Shown: piece by piece, positions 1-7,287 of the stretch
Layout: every line of letters begins with the position of its first letter
Position numbering within the stretch: position 1 is the stretch's first letter
Source of the DNA: Pseudomonadota bacterium
GTDB lineage: Bacteria; Pseudomonadota; Gammaproteobacteria; Pseudomonadales; Oleiphilaceae
DNA length: 37,811 nucleotides
Direction of reading: 5' to 3'
NCBI GenBank assembly: GCA_002747395.1
Contig: PDPE01000031.1
Coordinates: forward strand, 1 to 37,811
Program-made: the position numbers and the translations under genes
Notes under the pieces: generated by a model
Told to the model about the DNA's origin: nothing
What the model saw: the letters and a program-made list of their open reading frames with translations, nothing else
The model's database searches: none

Positions 1-54
1 GCGCTGATGGTAGTGTGGGGCCTCCCCATGCGAGAGTAAGTCGTCGTCAGGCTT
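1..54 (+). rRNA. rrf: 5S ribosomal RNA, 3' end only
   Basis: The first 54 bases match the 3' third of gammaproteobacterial 5S rRNA. The block GTAGTGTGGGG, then CTCCCCATGCGAGAGTA, then GTCAGGC is the conserved loop E/helix IV region and the closing strand of helix I. The 5' part lies left of the window, so a complete rrn operon reading rightwards presumably ends here. A terminator follows directly. The exact 3' end (about 54) is estimated by aligning from memory with E. coli 5S. Confidence 0.93.
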
Positions 55-60
55 CTATTC

Positions 61-97
61 AAAAACCCGCACAGACTTGTCCGTGCGGGTTTTTTTT
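61..97 (+). terminator. rho-independent terminator of the rRNA operon
   Basis: A 7-bp GC-rich stem (CCCGCAC at 66-72 with GTGCGGG at 83-89) is flanked by an A-run on the left and followed by an eight-base T-run. It sits a few bases after the 5S rRNA end, so it most likely ends the rrn transcript. The flanking A and T runs can lengthen the stem. Confidence 0.93.
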
Positions 98-143
98 GGG
101 CTGTAAGCTGCGGGTCAGGTCGATGCCTGCCTGAAGGGCTGGC

Positions 144-173
144 TTGATTTTGCTTCCTGCTTCTGATTATACT
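144..173 (+). promoter_or_regulatory. candidate sigma-70 promoter upstream of leuA
   Basis: TTGATT (144-149) is followed after 18 bases by TATACT (168-173), a reasonable sigma-70 match. It would give a leader of roughly 165 bases before leuA. A second perfect -10 hexamer, TATAAT, lies at 237-242 but has no good -35. Either or both could drive leuA. No leucine-rich leader peptide or attenuator hairpin was recognised. Confidence 0.45.
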
Positions 174-268
174 CGGCGTCTTGAAGCTGCATTCTTTCCT
201 GCCTGGCGCAGTCGATGGTTCTTTGTACTACTAAACTATAATGAGTGGTTAAGTTAGTTGTTCAATAG

Positions 269-312
269 TTAACTACGTCGATTCCACTAATTAACTACGT
301 CGATTCTACTAA
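269..312 (+). repeat. 22-bp tandem repeat, two copies, in the leuA leader
   Basis: Two directly adjacent 22-bp units (269-290 and 291-312) differ at one position (C at 285, T at 307). Each begins TTAACTACGTCGATT. The second copy ends about 30 bases before the leuA start codon and 18 bases before its ribosome binding site. The position suggests a leader or operator element, or simple slippage duplication. Its function is unknown. Confidence 0.9.
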
Positions 313-343
313 TAATAACGCAATTCTTCCGGGAGCAATTTCA

Positions 344-1891
344 ATGGCCGCCAACAATCAATTAGTCATTTTTGACACTACCCTGAGAGATGGGGAACAA
401 AGTCCGGGTGCATCGATGACGAAGGCCGAGAAACTTCGCATCGCCAAAACGCTGGAAAAAATGCGGGTTGATGTAATTGAAGCCGGGTTTGCCATTGCCA
501 GCCAGGGTGACTTCGAGTCAGTCAGGGCAATTGCGGAGACAATCAAAGACTCAACCGTGTGCAGCCTTGCCAGGGCATTGGATGCGGATATTGACCGCGC
601 AGCAGAAGCCATAGCAAAGGCCAACTCAGGACGAATTCATACTTTTATTGCAACCTCTCCCATTCATATGGAATACAAGCTGCAAATGCAGCCGGACGAG
701 GTCGTCGCGCAAGCGGTGCATGCGGTAAAACGAGCCAGAAATTATACCGGCGATGTGGAGTTTTCCTGTGAAGATGCCGGGCGTTCCGAGCTTGATTTTC
801 TGTGCAGAATTATCGAGGCAGCCATCGACGCGGGAGCAACCACCATTAACATTCCCGATACAGTCGGTTATGCGATACCACAGCAATACGGGGGGTTGAT
901 CAGGGAGCTGATTGAAAAGATTCCAAACTCGGACAAGGCAACTTTTTCTGTTCACTGCCACAACGATCTGGGTCTCGCTGTCGCCAATTCACTTCAGGCA
1001 CTGCAAAATGGCGCAAGACAGGTTGAATGCACTATAAATGGTCTGGGTGAACGGGCAGGAAACGCTGCGCTTGAAGAAATCGTCATGGCAGTCAAGACCC
1101 GCGAGGATTTGTTTAATTTGCACAGCAATATTGATACCCGACACATCGTTCCGGCATCGCGCCTAGTGTCCACAGTGACCGGCTTTCCGGTGCAGCCCAA
1201 CAAAGCCATTGTCGGAGCGAATGCCTTTGCCCATGAATCAGGTATCCATCAGGATGGTGTACTGAAAAAGCGGGAAACTTACGAAATCATGTTGGCGGAG
1301 GATGTGGGCTGGAATAAAAACAGTCTGGTGCTTGGCAAGCACTCGGGAAGGAATGCATTTAGAAGTCGACTGGAAGAGCTGGGTATCACCCTGGATTCGG
1401 AAACCCGTCTAAATGAAGTGTTTTCCCGATTCAAGGAACTGGCCGATAAAAAACACGAAATTTTCGATGAAGACCTGCAGGCTCTGGTCAGCGATGCCGT
1501 TATTTCGGCCACAGACGAAGTTTACCGACTCGTCTGTATGAAAGTTTCTTCTGAAACCGGTGTTACCCCCGTTGCCCGGGTGACCATGATGATTGATGGC
1601 GAGGAAGTTACCGGCACAGCCGAAGGTGGCGGGCCAGTAGACGCGACCTATCAGGCAATTGAATCCCTGGTGGATTCCGGTGCCAATTTGCAGTTGTACT
1701 CTGTCAATAATATCACAAGCGGCACCGATGCTCAGGGTGAAGTCACTGCCCGGCTTGAAAAAGACGGCCGTATTGTCAATGGCATGGGCGCAGATACGGA
1801 TATTGTGATTGCTTCCGCCAAAGCCTATATTCATGCTCTCAATCTGTTGCTACAGCGGTCTGACAAAAAACACCCGCAGGGAAAGGTGTAG
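344..1891 (+). CDS. leuA: 2-isopropylmalate synthase
   Basis: LeuA condenses acetyl-CoA with 2-ketoisovalerate to give 2-isopropylmalate, the first committed step of leucine synthesis in the cytoplasm. The 515-residue length is right for the bacterial short-type enzyme. The N-terminal TIM barrel opens with the signature [12 protein letters not shown] (residues 11-22). Metal-binding HCHND and the [13 protein letters not shown] stretch follow. [12 protein letters not shown] marks the end of the catalytic part. The C-terminal third (about 390-515) is the leucine-binding regulatory domain, with [12 protein letters not shown] near the end. The ATG at 344 has GGGAG eight bases upstream. No leuB, leuC or leuD gene lies beside it, so leuA stands alone here, between an rrn operon and a holD-like gene. 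Feedback inhibition by leucine is expected from the family. Confidence 0.97.
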   Translation: MAANNQLVIFDTTLRDGEQSPGASMTKAEKLRIAKTLEKMRVDVIEAGFAIASQGDFESVRAIAETIKDSTVCSLARALDADIDRAAEAIAKANSGRIHTFIATSPIHMEYKLQMQPDEVVAQAVHAVKRARNYTGDVEFSCEDAGRSELDFLCRIIEAAIDAGATTINIPDTVGYAIPQQYGGLIRELIEKIPNSDKATFSVHCHNDLGLAVANSLQALQNGARQVECTINGLGERAGNAALEEIVMAVKTREDLFNLHSNIDTRHIVPASRLVSTVTGFPVQPNKAIVGANAFAHESGIHQDGVLKKRETYEIMLAEDVGWNKNSLVLGKHSGRNAFRSRLEELGITLDSETRLNEVFSRFKELADKKHEIFDEDLQALVSDAVISATDEVYRLVCMKVSSETGVTPVARVTMMIDGEEVTGTAEGGGPVDATYQAIESLVDSGANLQLYSVNNITSGTDAQGEVTARLEKDGRIVNGMGADTDIVIASAKAYIHALNLLLQRSDKKHPQGKV

Positions 1892-1916
1892 GTCGGGTCA
1901 TTTGATGGGGGCTCTT

Positions 1917-2810
1917 ATGGCTGTGGACGAGAGTACGCGCCAGGAATATCTCAACCTGATCGGCGTGGATCTTTGGTATAGCAAGGTCGTCTTACCCGGT
2001 GCGAAAGCGTCCGGTTCGTTTCAGTTCACCGTCAGACCGGCAGCTAACACGTCCGTGCGACCCGTATCTACTGGCAGGTCGAATTCGGCACCGGCCTTGG
2101 CTGTTAAAATTGAATCGGTCAAACCTTCAAAATCGCCAGAAAGTGGCAGTGGTGGTATCTCTCCTGTCAGTTCAATACTTTCCCGACTTGACGTGAAGCC
2201 TGAATCACCCGGGGCTCTGGCGACAAAGGCGGAAAAAGTCGTACCAGAACCTGCCGGATTGCCGGTGGTGCCGGCAGCACAGGCGGCGATACTCCCGGCT
2301 GAGTCCGGGCAGGATTCATGGTCTTCCGTTGCCAGGGGGCTTGGTTATGTTTCCCTTTTGGTTTTTCGAGTGGGCGAGCTGGTTTTTGTTAGCGAGGCTC
2401 ACGAGTCACACCAGTGTGCGTTAAGAAAGCTTGCGTCTTCAATTTCTGAGGCAGTGGTGAGAATAAAGCCCTCATGGGATATCGGTGAGCCGGTACAGTT
2501 TGACTGGCCCGTTTTTGCGCATAAGGAATTACCCTTCCAGTCGGATGCCGACGCTGCACGAATTTTTGAAAAATGTATTGATTACACTGTTTCTGCAAGT
2601 GAATGCACACTGATTGTCATGGGAAAATCGACACTTTCAACACTGCATGAACTGTCCCGTTATCTCCCTGACTCGAGTCATCCGCTTTTTCGGGCCATTG
2701 CAGCAAAAGGGCGTTTTATTCGTGCTGAATCTCTGGTTGATCTATTGGCAGAACCTTTAGGTAAAAAAGCACTTTGGCAACAGCTTGAACGCGTTTTGTC
2801 AACGGGCTGA
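1917..2810 (+). CDS. holD: HolD-like protein (DNA polymerase III psi subunit), enlarged
   Basis: I read this as a divergent psi subunit of the polymerase III clamp loader. In E. coli, psi links the DnaX complex to chi and so to SSB. The N-terminus carries YLNLIGVDLWYSK and then LPGA, matching the conserved start of HolD (LQQLGITQW, then a PGA). The C-terminus has KKALWQQLERVL, matching RAALWQQI near the end of E. coli HolD. Between them lie about 100 residues rich in Ser, Pro, Ala, Val and Lys (about 35-135), probably disordered, then a folded part with hydrophobic strands (LLVFRVGELVFVSE, CTLIVMGK). At 297 residues it is about twice the E. coli length of 137. Its position directly before rimI is the same as in E. 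coli. The start could also be ATG 1905; 1917 has a GGGGG tract at 1907-1911. Function is inferred from short motifs and synteny. Confidence 0.6.
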   Translation: MAVDESTRQEYLNLIGVDLWYSKVVLPGAKASGSFQFTVRPAANTSVRPVSTGRSNSAPALAVKIESVKPSKSPESGSGGISPVSSILSRLDVKPESPGALATKAEKVVPEPAGLPVVPAAQAAILPAESGQDSWSSVARGLGYVSLLVFRVGELVFVSEAHESHQCALRKLASSISEAVVRIKPSWDIGEPVQFDWPVFAHKELPFQSDADAARIFEKCIDYTVSASECTLIVMGKSTLSTLHELSRYLPDSSHPLFRAIAAKGRFIRAESLVDLLAEPLGKKALWQQLERVLSTG

Positions 2811-2814
2811 TGCC

Positions 2815-3333
2815 ATGACTGATGGTATGACCGTTTCATCTTCGGCGTGGACAATTCGACCGGTTTGCGAAACTGATGTGCCCGAGATTCTCGAAATTGA
2901 ACAAGCCGGTTATACTCATCCCTGGTCTGAAAATGATTTCACCGGCTGCTTTGGTCAGCGCTATCACAATTGGCTGCTTGTGGATCCGGTACCGGATTCA
3001 AATGCAAAAAGCGCCCCCATTGTCGCTTACGGTTTTTCCAGAATGACTCTGGATGAGGTTGAATTGCTGAATCTGTGTGTCGCCGACCGCTTCAGAGGCC
3101 AGGGAGCTGGTGGCAAACTCCTGCGATTTATGATTGACCGGTCACTGCAGGTGGGAGGGAAAACCATGTTTCTGGAGGTGCGACAATCCAACGAGGTTGC
3201 CATTGCCTTGTATTCCGCTGCGGGTTTCAATGAAATCGGATTGAGAAAAGGCTACTATCCTGCGGTCAATGGCAGAGAAAATGCAATTGTTATGGCGCTG
3301 GAGTTGGCGTTTTTTTCCGGTAATCCGGAATAA
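2815..3333 (+). CDS. rimI: ribosomal protein S18-alanine N-acetyltransferase
   Basis: RimI is a GNAT-family enzyme that transfers an acetyl group from acetyl-CoA to the N-terminal alanine of ribosomal protein S18. Diagnostic parts are IEQAGYTHPWSENDF near the N-terminus, the acetyl-CoA loop RFRGQGAGGKLL, FLEVRQSNEVAIALYSAAGF and RKGYYPAVNGRENAIVMAL. At 172 residues it is slightly longer than E. coli RimI (148), because of a longer N-terminus and an insertion near residues 65-75. It starts four bases after the stop of the holD-like gene, so the two are probably co-transcribed and translationally coupled. An in-frame ATG at 2827 is a second start candidate. No strong ribosome binding site is visible for either. 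Confidence 0.93.
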   Translation: MTDGMTVSSSAWTIRPVCETDVPEILEIEQAGYTHPWSENDFTGCFGQRYHNWLLVDPVPDSNAKSAPIVAYGFSRMTLDEVELLNLCVADRFRGQGAGGKLLRFMIDRSLQVGGKTMFLEVRQSNEVAIALYSAAGFNEIGLRKGYYPAVNGRENAIVMALELAFFSGNPE

Positions 3334-3367
3334 CGACCAAAGTCTGACTTCTGCGAGTCGGGGTAAA

Positions 3368-3595
3368 ATGACGAAACCTGAGCGTAACGAAATAAAAATG
3401 ATCAATGCGGTTTTTATAGATAGAAACAGGTTAACGCTGTTTCTTTCAGGTGCACTCATGATTATCGCTATGCTTTGGCAGCCAATTGTCATATCCGTTA
3501 CCAGGTTGTTATTAACAGGTATTGCCAGCACGACTTATGTGGTAGCCACTTGGCTTTTTATAAAAAAGAAACGAGATATCACTGATCTTGCCTGA
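3368..3595 (+). CDS. small two-helix membrane protein, hypothetical
   Basis: I do not recognise this 75-residue ORF. It begins 34 bases after rimI, with a GGGG tract a few bases before the ATG. It has a short charged N-terminus (KPERNEIK), then two hydrophobic stretches at about 22-41 and 44-62 separated by a short turn, and ends with a charged KKKRD tail. This looks like a small inner-membrane protein with two helices. The frame is open further upstream, overlapping rimI, but that part does not look conserved. It could be a genuine small gene of the rimI operon or a chance ORF; two clean helices and a basic tail favour the former only moderately. Confidence 0.4.
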   Translation: MTKPERNEIKMINAVFIDRNRLTLFLSGALMIIAMLWQPIVISVTRLLLTGIASTTYVVATWLFIKKKRDITDLA

Positions 3596-3791
3596 TGTGT
3601 TTCACTGCCTTTGGTTGTCTCCTGCTCTGCCGGTTCGGTAAATAATCTGGATTGGTCGGAAATAGAAAAAAATGCCAATTGCGTGGCTTACCTTGGTGCG
3701 TTTTTTTTCTGATAGCGCTATTGTGCAAGGTTTTCGGAGTGTTTTTTCCTTGGGTGCAAGAAAGTAGCCATCGTTCTGTGTCCAGTTTTAT
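3596..3791. other. non-coding stretch before the brnT-type locus
   Basis: About 200 AT-rich bases hold no credible gene on either strand. Several T-runs are present (3701-3708, 3744-3749). The small hairpin CTTG-GGTG-CAAG lies around 3750-3761, but no clear terminator can be drawn for the rimI transcript. Base use is poorer in GC than in the flanking core genes, as in the rest of the interval up to prfC. Confidence 0.4.
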
Positions 3792-3820
3792 TTGACCAGA
3801 ACACTCAAAAGAAATATGGT
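3792..3820 (+). promoter_or_regulatory. candidate promoter of the BrnT toxin locus
   Basis: TTGACC (3792-3797) is followed after 17 bases by TATGGT (3815-3820). A small inverted repeat (GCCAT 3825-3829 with ATGGC 3836-3840) lies just downstream, where the transcript would start, and could be an operator. The toxin start codon is about 38 bases after the -10 element. Assigned by inspection only. Confidence 0.45.
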
Positions 3821-3857
3821 TTTGGCCATTAGCCTATGGCTGGCAAAGGAGAAAATG

Positions 3858-4166
3858 ATGTTATTTGATTGGGATGAAAGTAAACGAGAAAAAACGCTCA
3901 GAGACCGCGGGATCGATTTCATTGATGCCGCTTTAGTATGGGATGATCCAGGAAGGCAAGAAAGAACTGATCACCGACAAAACTATGGAGAGGTGCGAAT
4001 CCAGACTATCGGTAGAGTAAGTTTTGGCATACTTCTTGTTGTATACACTGAGAGAGTTAATGAAAATGGTCAAGATGTTGTACGAATCATATCTGCGCGT
4101 ATGGCAAACAAAAAGGAAAGGCAAGAATATGAGTCACACACATTTCATCTCAGGAGAATTGTATGA
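3858..4166 (+). CDS. brnT: BrnT-family (DUF497) toxin
   Basis: BrnT proteins are small RelE-fold ribonuclease toxins of type II toxin-antitoxin systems that stop translation by cleaving mRNA. The 102-residue product has the DUF497 pattern throughout. FDWDESK is at the start, then GIDFIDAALVWDDP, DHRQNYGEVRIQTIGR, ILLVVYTER, and the C-terminal signature VRIISARMANKKERQEY. The usual KHG after the first helix is here DRG. The ATG at 3858 is preferred over the adjacent ATG at 3855 because AAGGAG (3846-3851) is then correctly spaced. The stop codon overlaps the start of the next gene (ATGA), the usual toxin-first arrangement of brnTA. Toxin activity is inferred from the family. Confidence 0.85.
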   Translation: MLFDWDESKREKTLRDRGIDFIDAALVWDDPGRQERTDHRQNYGEVRIQTIGRVSFGILLVVYTERVNENGQDVVRIISARMANKKERQEYESHTFHLRRIV

Positions 4167-4369
4167 GTAAAACATATACGCTTGAAGAACTCAGGAAGAT
4201 GAAAGGTGAAACCGATATTGAACGCATCAAAAATACAACTGAGAAAGAAATTATGGAGCAGTCTATATCTGATCCTGATACACCTTATCTAACTGATGAT
4301 GAGCTTAAAGAATTTACTACCCCAAAAGAAAGGAAGAAACGTGATGAGCACAAAAAAGACAGGCAATAA
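4163..4369 (+). CDS. brnA: BrnA-like antitoxin, short form lacking the RHH domain
   Basis: By position and sequence this is the partner of the upstream BrnT-type toxin. The first 50 residues look like the N-terminal half of BrnA/DUF4415 antitoxins: YTLEELRKMKGETDIERI, then many acidic residues, then DPDTPYLTDDELKEF. In typical BrnA a ribbon-helix-helix DNA-binding segment (a pattern like LRLDPEVLEWFK then GYQTRIN) follows. Here the protein ends after a Lys/Arg/Glu tail (PKERKKRDEHKKDRQ) at 68 residues. I searched the downstream frames by eye and saw no remnant of that segment. The start overlaps the toxin stop by four bases and has AGGAG seven bases before it (4152-4156). It may bind toxin but probably cannot repress the promoter alone. 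Family membership is inferred from the N-terminus. Confidence 0.65.
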   Translation: MSKTYTLEELRKMKGETDIERIKNTTEKEIMEQSISDPDTPYLTDDELKEFTTPKERKKRDEHKKDRQ

Positions 4370-4487
4370 TCTTAAAACACTAGAGCAGATCAAAAAAGAG
4401 AGGAGTAGAACCTGTTGGGCAAAGTTAATTGCAGAGGAAAGAAGCTCTAACAAAAAAATCCAGCCAACGCATAACACGCGCGGCTGA
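4344..4487 (+). CDS. possible third small gene of the BrnT locus, hypothetical
   Basis: This 47-codon ORF overlaps the last 26 bases of the antitoxin gene in another frame. A good ribosome binding site, AGGAAG (4331-4336), lies seven bases before its ATG. The product begins MSTKKTGNNLKTLEQIKKER and is rich in Lys, Arg, Ser and Asn, with a predicted helical first half and no recognised domain. It could be a genuine basic small protein completing the locus, a decayed gene, or chance. The well-placed ribosome binding site is the only positive evidence. Confidence 0.3.
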   Translation: MSTKKTGNNLKTLEQIKKERSRTCWAKLIAEERSSNKKIQPTHNTRG

Positions 4488-4826
4488 TTTTGGCATTAAA
4501 TGTATAGGGTCATAATTTGTGCGGGTATTTTCTTCTTGTTTTGAAGTTGTGGCTGCCGGAAATGTATCTCTTCGAAGGTGAGTTGCTATCCTCGGCTCCG
4601 GAGCGAGGTGGTCAGGCAATGATTGCAAACAGCTACAACTGAGCATTGGCACACGCTGAGAGTAAAAGGTAACCGATTGGAAAACCATTGATTGTTTATA
4701 AAGTCAAGATCAGCGAAAATAGCGGCCAATTGCGATTAACACGACGGATTTGACAAGCGAAGAACTGAAAAAAGAGTACGTCCAAAAGTGTGTACAAATC
4801 CGTGTACAAACTAAAAGAATTTATAC
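4488..4826. other. gene-free interval upstream of prfC
   Basis: About 340 bases hold no recognisable gene. A GC-rich hairpin lies at 4590-4608 (CCTCGGCTCCGGAGCGAGG) without a T-run. A 9-base direct repeat GTGTACAAA occurs at 4790-4798 and 4802-4810, just before prfC. Possible -10 elements for prfC (for example TATAAA at 4697-4702) lack good -35 partners. A perfect TTGACA at 4750-4755 lacks a good -10. An 87-codon ORF on the minus strand (4425-4688) is not recognised. Confidence 0.5.
4790..4810 (+). repeat. 12-bp-period direct repeat containing TGTACA before prfC
   Basis: GTGTACAAA occurs twice (4790-4798 and 4802-4810), with starts 12 bases apart. Each copy contains the palindrome TGTACA. 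It ends 16 bases before the prfC start codon, overlapping where the ribosome binding site should be; that start has no strong Shine-Dalgarno sequence. The repeat could be a regulator site or coincidence. Confidence 0.6.
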
Positions 4827-6413
4827 ATGGCAAACCAAGATTTTCTCAATGAAATCAAAAAGCGTAGGACTTTCGCTATTATTTCCCACCCGGATGCGGG
4901 AAAAACAACCATTACCGAAAAGCTGTTGCTGTTCGGAAAGGCTATTCAAAAGGCAGGGACAGTAAAGGGAAAAAAATCCGGCCAGCATGCCAGGTCTGAC
5001 TGGATGGAGATGGAAAAGGAGAGGGGTATCTCCGTGACCACCTCCATCATGCAGTTTCCCTATCGCGAGCATTTGGTTAACCTGCTGGATACGCCGGGGC
5101 ACGAGGATTTCTCTGAAGACACCTATCGTACACTGACTGCTGTTGACTCCTGCCTGATGGTGATTGACAGCGCCAAGGGCGTAGAGGACAGAACCATAAA
5201 GTTGATGGAGGTAACCCGGCTGAGGACGACGCCGATTATTACCTTTATGAACAAGCTGGATCGGGACATACGCGACCCGATTGAATTGTTGGATGAAGTG
5301 GAAAGTGTCCTGAATATTCACTGTGCGCCAATTACCTGGCCGATTGGCATGGGCAAGGAGTTCAAGGGTGTTTACCACCTGTTACGGGACGAGGTGCTGC
5401 TCTATTCCTCGGGGCAGGGGCATACGATTCAGGATGTGCGAACAGTGAAAGGGATCGATAACCCGGAGCTGGATGAACAAATCGGCGATTATGCGGAACA
5501 ACTGAGAGAAGAAATCGAGCTGGTAAAGGGGGCTTGCCCGGAGTTTGATCTGGACTCTTTTCTGGCTGGCGAACTGACGCCGGTGTTCTTTGGAACGGCA
5601 TTGGGTAATTTTGGCGTGGATCATGTGCTTGATGGCCTGGTTGACTGGGCACCGAAGCCGCTGGCCAGAGACACTGATGAGGGAATGATCGAGCCGGACA
5701 GTCAGGACTTTTCGGGCTTTGTGTTTAAGATTCAGGCCAATATGGATCCTCAGCACAGGGACAGGGTGGCTTTTCTGAGAATCTGCTCGGGTATTTACCA
5801 GCAGGGCATGAAAATGAAGCATGTTCGGCTGGGCAAGGAGGTTCGCATTGCCGATGCCCTGACTTTTATGGCGGGTGACCGTACCCGCGTCGAAACCGCT
5901 TATGCCGGTGATATTATCGGGCTGCACAATCACGGAACCATTCAGATTGGTGATACCTTTACCTCCGGTTCGACGTTCAAATTTTCGGGGATTCCGAACT
6001 TTGCGCCCGAGCTGTTCCGAAGGATCAGGTTAAAAGATCCGCTCAAAACCAAGCAACTGCAAAAAGGGTTGATCCAGTTGTCCGAGGAGGGTGCGGTTCA
6101 GGTATTCCGGCCTTCGAAAAACAATGATTTGATCGTCGGTGCGGTGGGTGTGCTGCAGTTTGATGTGGTGGTCAGCAGGCTCAAGACCGAGTACAAGGTT
6201 GAGGCAATCTATGAGCCGGTTAATGTGGCAACGGCACGTTGGGTGACGGCTGAAGACAGTCAAAAGATGGCAGAGTTTGAAAAACGTTGCGCTGACTATC
6301 TTGCTTTGGACGGTGGAGACTCTCTGGCCTACATTGCGCCCACCCTGGTCAACCTGCAGTTGGCTCAGGAACGCTATCCGGATATTGTGTTTCATAAAAC
6401 ACGAGAGCACTAA
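4827..6413 (+). CDS. prfC: peptide chain release factor 3
   Basis: RF3 is the GTPase that removes RF1/RF2 from the ribosome after peptide release. The 528-residue length equals the family norm (529 in E. coli). The N-terminal GTPase domain shows the P-loop SHPDAGKTT (residues 20-28), [16 protein letters not shown] (G3) and NKLDRD (G4). The middle and C-terminal domains carry RF3-typical segments such as [16 protein letters not shown] and [19 protein letters not shown]. The ATG at 4827 gives the usual [22 protein letters not shown] start, although the preceding bases offer only a weak purine stretch. The next gene starts seven bases after the stop. In E. coli, prfC also follows the holD-rimI region; here the 1.4-kb toxin-containing stretch separates them. 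Confidence 0.97.
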   Translation: MANQDFLNEIKKRRTFAIISHPDAGKTTITEKLLLFGKAIQKAGTVKGKKSGQHARSDWMEMEKERGISVTTSIMQFPYREHLVNLLDTPGHEDFSEDTYRTLTAVDSCLMVIDSAKGVEDRTIKLMEVTRLRTTPIITFMNKLDRDIRDPIELLDEVESVLNIHCAPITWPIGMGKEFKGVYHLLRDEVLLYSSGQGHTIQDVRTVKGIDNPELDEQIGDYAEQLREEIELVKGACPEFDLDSFLAGELTPVFFGTALGNFGVDHVLDGLVDWAPKPLARDTDEGMIEPDSQDFSGFVFKIQANMDPQHRDRVAFLRICSGIYQQGMKMKHVRLGKEVRIADALTFMAGDRTRVETAYAGDIIGLHNHGTIQIGDTFTSGSTFKFSGIPNFAPELFRRIRLKDPLKTKQLQKGLIQLSEEGAVQVFRPSKNNDLIVGAVGVLQFDVVVSRLKTEYKVEAIYEPVNVATARWVTAEDSQKMAEFEKRCADYLALDGGDSLAYIAPTLVNLQLAQERYPDIVFHKTREH

Positions 6414-6419
6414 CTGGTC

Positions 6420-7190
6420 TTGTCCGTGCGTTTTATTGATAGCCACTGCCATTTGAATTTTGAGTGTTTTCAGCAATCACTGGAAACACTTCTGGCATCC
6501 TGTTGGTCTGAGGGAATCGGGAAATTTGTTGTCCCCGGGGTGCTCGTCGGGCAGTGGCCTGACCTGTGCGTGCTGGCCAGTCGTTTTTCGGAGATTTCCA
6601 TCGCTTTGGGTATGCACCCCTGTTTTGTCGACGAGCACCCGGATAGTGGCCTGGAGCAACTGGATGCCCTGCTGGTCAGTGATCAGCAGGTGGTCGCCGT
6701 TGGAGAAATCGGGCTGGACAGAACCGCTCCCCATTGGCAGCGCCAGGTCGAGTTGTTTCAGGGGCAGATTGAGTTGGCGGTGAAGCATGGTTTGCCAATT
6801 ATTGTTCACTCACGTAAAACACACAGCGACGTATTGGCAGTGTTAAAACGCCAAAATTATCGTGGTTATGGCGTGTTGCATGGTTTTTCCGGCAGTATTC
6901 AGGATGGCTTGCAGTTTGTGAAACGGGGTTTTTACCTTGGTGTGGGTGGAGTGATTACTTACCCCGGGGCGCGTAAAACCAGGGATGCCGTCGCAAAATT
7001 GCCCCTTTCTTCACTGGTACTGGAAACAGACTCACCGGATATGCCACCGTACGGGCTTCGGGGTGAGCTGAATACACCATTATCGGTAAAACAGGTATTT
7101 CACTGTCTTTGCGATCTGCGCAACGAGCCTCCGGAATTGATCCGGTTATCGCTTCTTGCCAATACGCGCAGGCTGTTTTCACTGGTTTGA
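6420..7190 (+). CDS. yjjV: TatD-family metal-dependent hydrolase, YjjV type
   Basis: TatD-family proteins are TIM-barrel metallohydrolases, several with DNase activity; the substrate of the YjjV branch is not settled. The 256-residue product shows the metal-binding DSHCHLNF at the N-terminus, GEIGLD (metal ligand Glu), HSRKTH, HGFSGS and LETDSPDMPPYG. The stretch GVGGVITYPGARKTRDAVAKLPL is much closer to E. coli YjjV than to TatD or YcfH. The ORF starts with TTG at 6420; GTG at 6426 is an alternative, giving MRFIDSHCH. Both lie within 15 bases of the prfC stop, so the genes are probably co-transcribed. YjjV also lies near prfC in E. coli, supporting orthology. Confidence 0.88.
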   Translation: MSVRFIDSHCHLNFECFQQSLETLLASCWSEGIGKFVVPGVLVGQWPDLCVLASRFSEISIALGMHPCFVDEHPDSGLEQLDALLVSDQQVVAVGEIGLDRTAPHWQRQVELFQGQIELAVKHGLPIIVHSRKTHSDVLAVLKRQNYRGYGVLHGFSGSIQDGLQFVKRGFYLGVGGVITYPGARKTRDAVAKLPLSSLVLETDSPDMPPYGLRGELNTPLSVKQVFHCLCDLRNEPPELIRLSLLANTRRLFSLV

Positions 7191-7258
7191 CTTCTGTTTT
7201 TCAAGGTCGCTTTCGGAGGGGGTGCCTTCCGGGTTTGGAATAAAAAATAAAAAAGGGC

Positions 7259-7287
7259 TGGTGATTCCGGGGTAGATTAATTATAAT
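7259..7287 (+). promoter_or_regulatory. promoter of rplM-rpsI with a leader of about 215 bases
   Basis: A perfect TATAAT lies at 7282-7287, with a weak -35 (TGGTGA, 7259-7264) 17 bases upstream. Transcription from here would give an untranslated leader of about 215 bases (about 7294-7508) before rplM. That length suggests a structured leader. Autogenous control of rplM-rpsI by L13 is known in E. coli; whether this leader works that way is inference. A small hairpin GCGT-CTGCA-ACGC lies at 7312-7324. Confidence 0.55.

Noticed and set aside
1809..1916. Upstream extension of the holD-like ORF into leuA
   Set aside because: It overlaps the leuA C-terminus in another frame and looks unrelated to the conserved HolD-type start; starts at 1905 or 1917 are more plausible.
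4460..4520. Integron attC-like pairing (CAGCC ... GGCTG around GCATAACACGCG)
   Set aside because: The outer arms pair for only five bases, the conserved core triplets are not convincing, and no integrase or cassette structure is nearby.
4425..4688. 87-codon minus-strand ORF in the gap before prfC
   Set aside because: No recognised domain or ribosome binding site, and it overlaps the possible third gene of the toxin locus.
7214..7231. Hairpin after tatD (CGGAGGG with CCTTCCG) as a terminator
   Set aside because: The stem includes a wobble pair and is followed by GGTTTGG rather than a T-run, so termination is not supported.
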